A stretch of 64,000 bases of DNA, taken from positions 46,551-110,550 of the forward strand of contig JAJCXR010000012.1 of assembly GCA_029263315.1 (NCBI GenBank). Direction: 5' to 3'. Shown piece after piece: positions 62,495 to 64,000 of this stretch (the stretch's first letter is position 1; the number at the start of each line of letters is the position of its first letter). Below the pieces are notes generated by a model that was not told where the DNA came from, made no database searches, and worked only from the letters and a program-made list of their open reading frames with translations. Source of the stretch: Acidobacteriota bacterium. Its GTDB lineage: Bacteria > Acidobacteriota > Thermoanaerobaculia > Multivoradales > J023. The translations under genes were made by a program, and so were the position numbers.

Positions 62495-62801
62495 ACGACT
62501 TTTCCTGGTGCTTTCAGTGCGTTGATGGCGTCGGAGCGACCGCTTTTACCCGGAATTTACGCTTCGACTTTGCCTCGACAAACAACCGCAGTGTACCATT
62601 CACAATCCGAGACGTGGTCCTCGGCTGCCACGTCGGAAGCGGCGCCAATGCCTTGAGCAGAGTGGCCTTTCATCGGGCTGGCATTGCACGAATTCCCACA
62701 ATCCGAAATTTACCGATCCATGCGATCTTGCCAACGACCAATGATCGAGGCTTCTTGCCTCGCGACATCCCGTCGATGGATTCTTTGAAGAGGAGTCTTC
62801 C
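62495..62801. other. Intergenic region before the DUF1573 gene
   Basis: 307 bases between mpl (divergent) and the DUF1573 gene. No gene-like frame was supported on either strand. GG-N10-GC pairs occur by chance but lack the TTGCA element of a sigma-54 promoter. GAGGAG before the GTG at 62802 is the ribosome site. Confidence 0.55.
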
Positions 62802-63827
62802 GTGAAGCACCGTTCCAAATTTCTCAGCCGGCTGCTGATCGCCACCGCCGCCATGACCATGACCTGGGCCATAACGGCACAGGGCACACCCCGCGCCGTT
62901 CCAACAGAACCGATCAAAGACTTCAGCGTTGTTGCCAAGGGCGAAGTGATCAGCCACGATTTCGTGATCAAGAATGAGGGGGACGCACCCCTGGAGATCT
63001 CGGATGTTCGTCCGGCCTGTGGTTGCACCGTGGCCCGTTTCGACAAGGTCATCGCTCCCGGAGAAGTCGGCAAGGTGAGCATTCGCTTGAAGACCGAGAG
63101 TTTCTCGGGTCCGATCAGCAAATCGGTGGCTGTCTTTACCAATGATCCGGAGAACCCCAAGTTGCAGTTGGTCGCCAAGGCACAGGTCAAGCCGTACATC
63201 GGCGTAGTGCCCGGCTATGCCCGCTACAACTATGTACAGGGCGAATCCATCGGTGCCATCAAGCAGACGTTGTGGTCCGAAGATGGCCATGACCTGAAAA
63301 TCATCGAAGTCAAGGTGCCCTACGATCACCTCAAGGTCGACTACCGCGAGGCGACCGAAGGCGAGCGCAACGCCAAGGTCACCGGTACCCAGTGGCGTCT
63401 AGACATCTCCCTATTGGAAGATGCCCCGGTTGGGGCGTTGCGGGAGCACGTCACCGTGGTGACGGATCATCCCAAGCAGAAAATAGTCAACATCCCAATC
63501 TCAGGCTTTGTCCGTCCCCGTCAGCACCTGACGCCGGAGAGTGTCGACTTTGGTCCCCTCGAAGGCAGCAAGCTGCCCCTGCAGCGAACCTTGCATTTTT
63601 CCAACTTCATCACCAAGCAAATCGAGCTGACCAAGATCGAGACCGGTTATGAAGGTCTGCAAGCGGAGGTGATCGTCAACGATCGCCAGCCGGGCTACCG
63701 CTTCAAGGTTCTCTTGACCGTGGGGCCAGACATGCCCAAGGGTAGCTTTGATAGCAACATCAAGATCTACACCACCGACGAGCAAAATCCGATCATCGAG
63801 CTACCGGTCAAGGGCTCCATTCTGTGA
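62802..63827 (+). CDS. Exported DUF1573 domain protein
   Basis: A 341-residue protein starting at GTG 62802. Signal peptide at about 1-27 (LLIATAAMTMTWAITAQG). DUF1573 at about 40-130: HDFVIKNEGDAPLEISDVR then ACGCTVARFDKVIAPGEVGKV, the typical Cys-Gly-Cys motif. Two further beta-sandwich parts follow (PSVDFG-like PESVDFGPL segment). DUF1573 is an Ig-like fold common in secreted proteins of Bacteroidetes, Planctomycetes and Acidobacteria; its role is unknown. GAGGAG is 8 nt before the start. The end of the window holds its 3' region. Confidence 0.85.
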   Translation: MKHRSKFLSRLLIATAAMTMTWAITAQGTPRAVPTEPIKDFSVVAKGEVISHDFVIKNEGDAPLEISDVRPACGCTVARFDKVIAPGEVGKVSIRLKTESFSGPISKSVAVFTNDPENPKLQLVAKAQVKPYIGVVPGYARYNYVQGESIGAIKQTLWSEDGHDLKIIEVKVPYDHLKVDYREATEGERNAKVTGTQWRLDISLLEDAPVGALREHVTVVTDHPKQKIVNIPISGFVRPRQHLTPESVDFGPLEGSKLPLQRTLHFSNFITKQIELTKIETGYEGLQAEVIVNDRQPGYRFKVLLTVGPDMPKGSFDSNIKIYTTDEQNPIIELPVKGSIL

Positions 63828-63871
63828 TCTTGCGCTGAGCCGGCCGAGCTCCTAAGTACACCTTTCCGGAA

Positions 63872-64000
63872 ATACGGTGACGTATCGAGAGCACCGAGGC
63901 GCCGCGTCCGCAAGGCTTGCGAGCGAGGCATAGTGGGGCTCTGTTGCAGCGAGCGTAACGCCGCGGACGCGGATGCTTCGGCGCTCGAATACCAGCGTAT
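63872..64000. repeat. Long imperfect inverted repeat, with possible copy D of the intergenic element
   Basis: The left arm (63872-63911) and right arm (63963-64000) are imperfect reverse complements over about 38-40 bases, with the last ten exact: CCGCGTCCGC (63902-63911) against GCGGACGCGG (63963-63972). The left side also has CCTTTCCGGAAATACGGTGA (63861-63880), reminiscent of copies A-C. It ends at the window edge, so it may continue. Confidence 0.6.

Noticed and set aside
62500..62801. Sigma-54 promoter before the DUF1573 gene
   Set aside because: GG-N10-GC pairs occur (for example TGGTGCTTTCAGTGC) but lack a TTGCA-like element and lie about 280 bases from the start.
1..64000. CRISPR array, prophage, integrase or transposase genes
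   Set aside because: No regularly spaced repeats and no recognisable integrase, transposase or phage structural frames were found on either strand.

Overview
The window is a gene-dense, high-GC stretch of bacterial chromosome. It holds about 44 protein genes and one tRNA, with no rRNA, plasmid, prophage or CRISPR signal. The lineage is inferred, not proven. A VWFA-related secreted protein, PATAN/DUF4388 signalling proteins, alternative complex III subunits, a Ser/Thr kinase with TPRs, a BNR-repeat exoprotein and a C-terminal DGFE-type tail together fit Acidobacteriota, perhaps a Thermoanaerobaculia-like member, better than other phyla. Mpl and SecG point to a Gram-negative cell plan with a peptidoglycan-recycling ligase.

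Layout. 1-10 kb (+): tail of a DUF3014 protein; aspartate kinase/homoserine dehydrogenase and aspartate-semialdehyde dehydrogenase (Thr/Met/Lys pathway); DUF420 membrane protein; ABC exporter; large BNR-repeat secreted protein. 10-13 kb (-): VWA exoprotein and FabI. 13.1-15 kb (+): an ATPase plus TOPRIM-like two-gene module of lower GC, with its own promoter-like site and short inverted repeats on both sides; this is the best candidate for an undescribed (defence-like) system. 15-21.5 kb (-): an operon of enoyl-CoA hydratase, a free-standing AtuA-type C-terminal domain and DUF1446/AtuA; an SLC13-type transporter with four RCK_C-like domains; a class V aminotransferase. 21.7-23.3 kb (+): a secreted repeat protein. 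23.4-36 kb (-): isochorismatase-like hydrolase, PAS-GGDEF-EAL protein, HtrA protease, TPR/pseudokinase/kinase protein, amino-acid dehydrogenase, cNMP-PilZ protein, and two proteins joining degenerate receiver and PATAN-like domains, one also fused to DegV.

36-42 kb (-): a partial alternative complex III cluster (ActC, ActD, ActF only), then HemY/HemG-type protoporphyrinogen oxidase and a radical SAM/SPASM protein with a PCP_red tail, a respiration and haem neighbourhood. 42-48.6 kb (+): a phosphotransferase, an esterase, a TonB-C-like protein, an O-antigen ligase-like protein and an asparagine synthetase. 48.6-56.4 kb (-): LuxC-like acyl-CoA reductase, an unusual flavoprotein/polyferredoxin membrane fusion, a secreted acidic protein and a histidine kinase/NtrC pair. 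Sigma-54 promoter matches lie before both the secreted gene and the kinase gene, which suggests a compact regulon. 56.7-60.2 kb (+): gap-pgk-tpiA with 1-4 nt overlaps, then secG and tRNA-Leu(GAG). 60.6-64 kb: cold-shock protein, Mpl and a DUF1573 protein.

Three or four related intergenic elements (about 9836, 49871, 60952 and possibly 63850) lie just after gene ends. A long inverted repeat closes the window. Starts were chosen from Shine-Dalgarno sites, family lengths and overlaps; where this trimmed a longer frame, it is stated.
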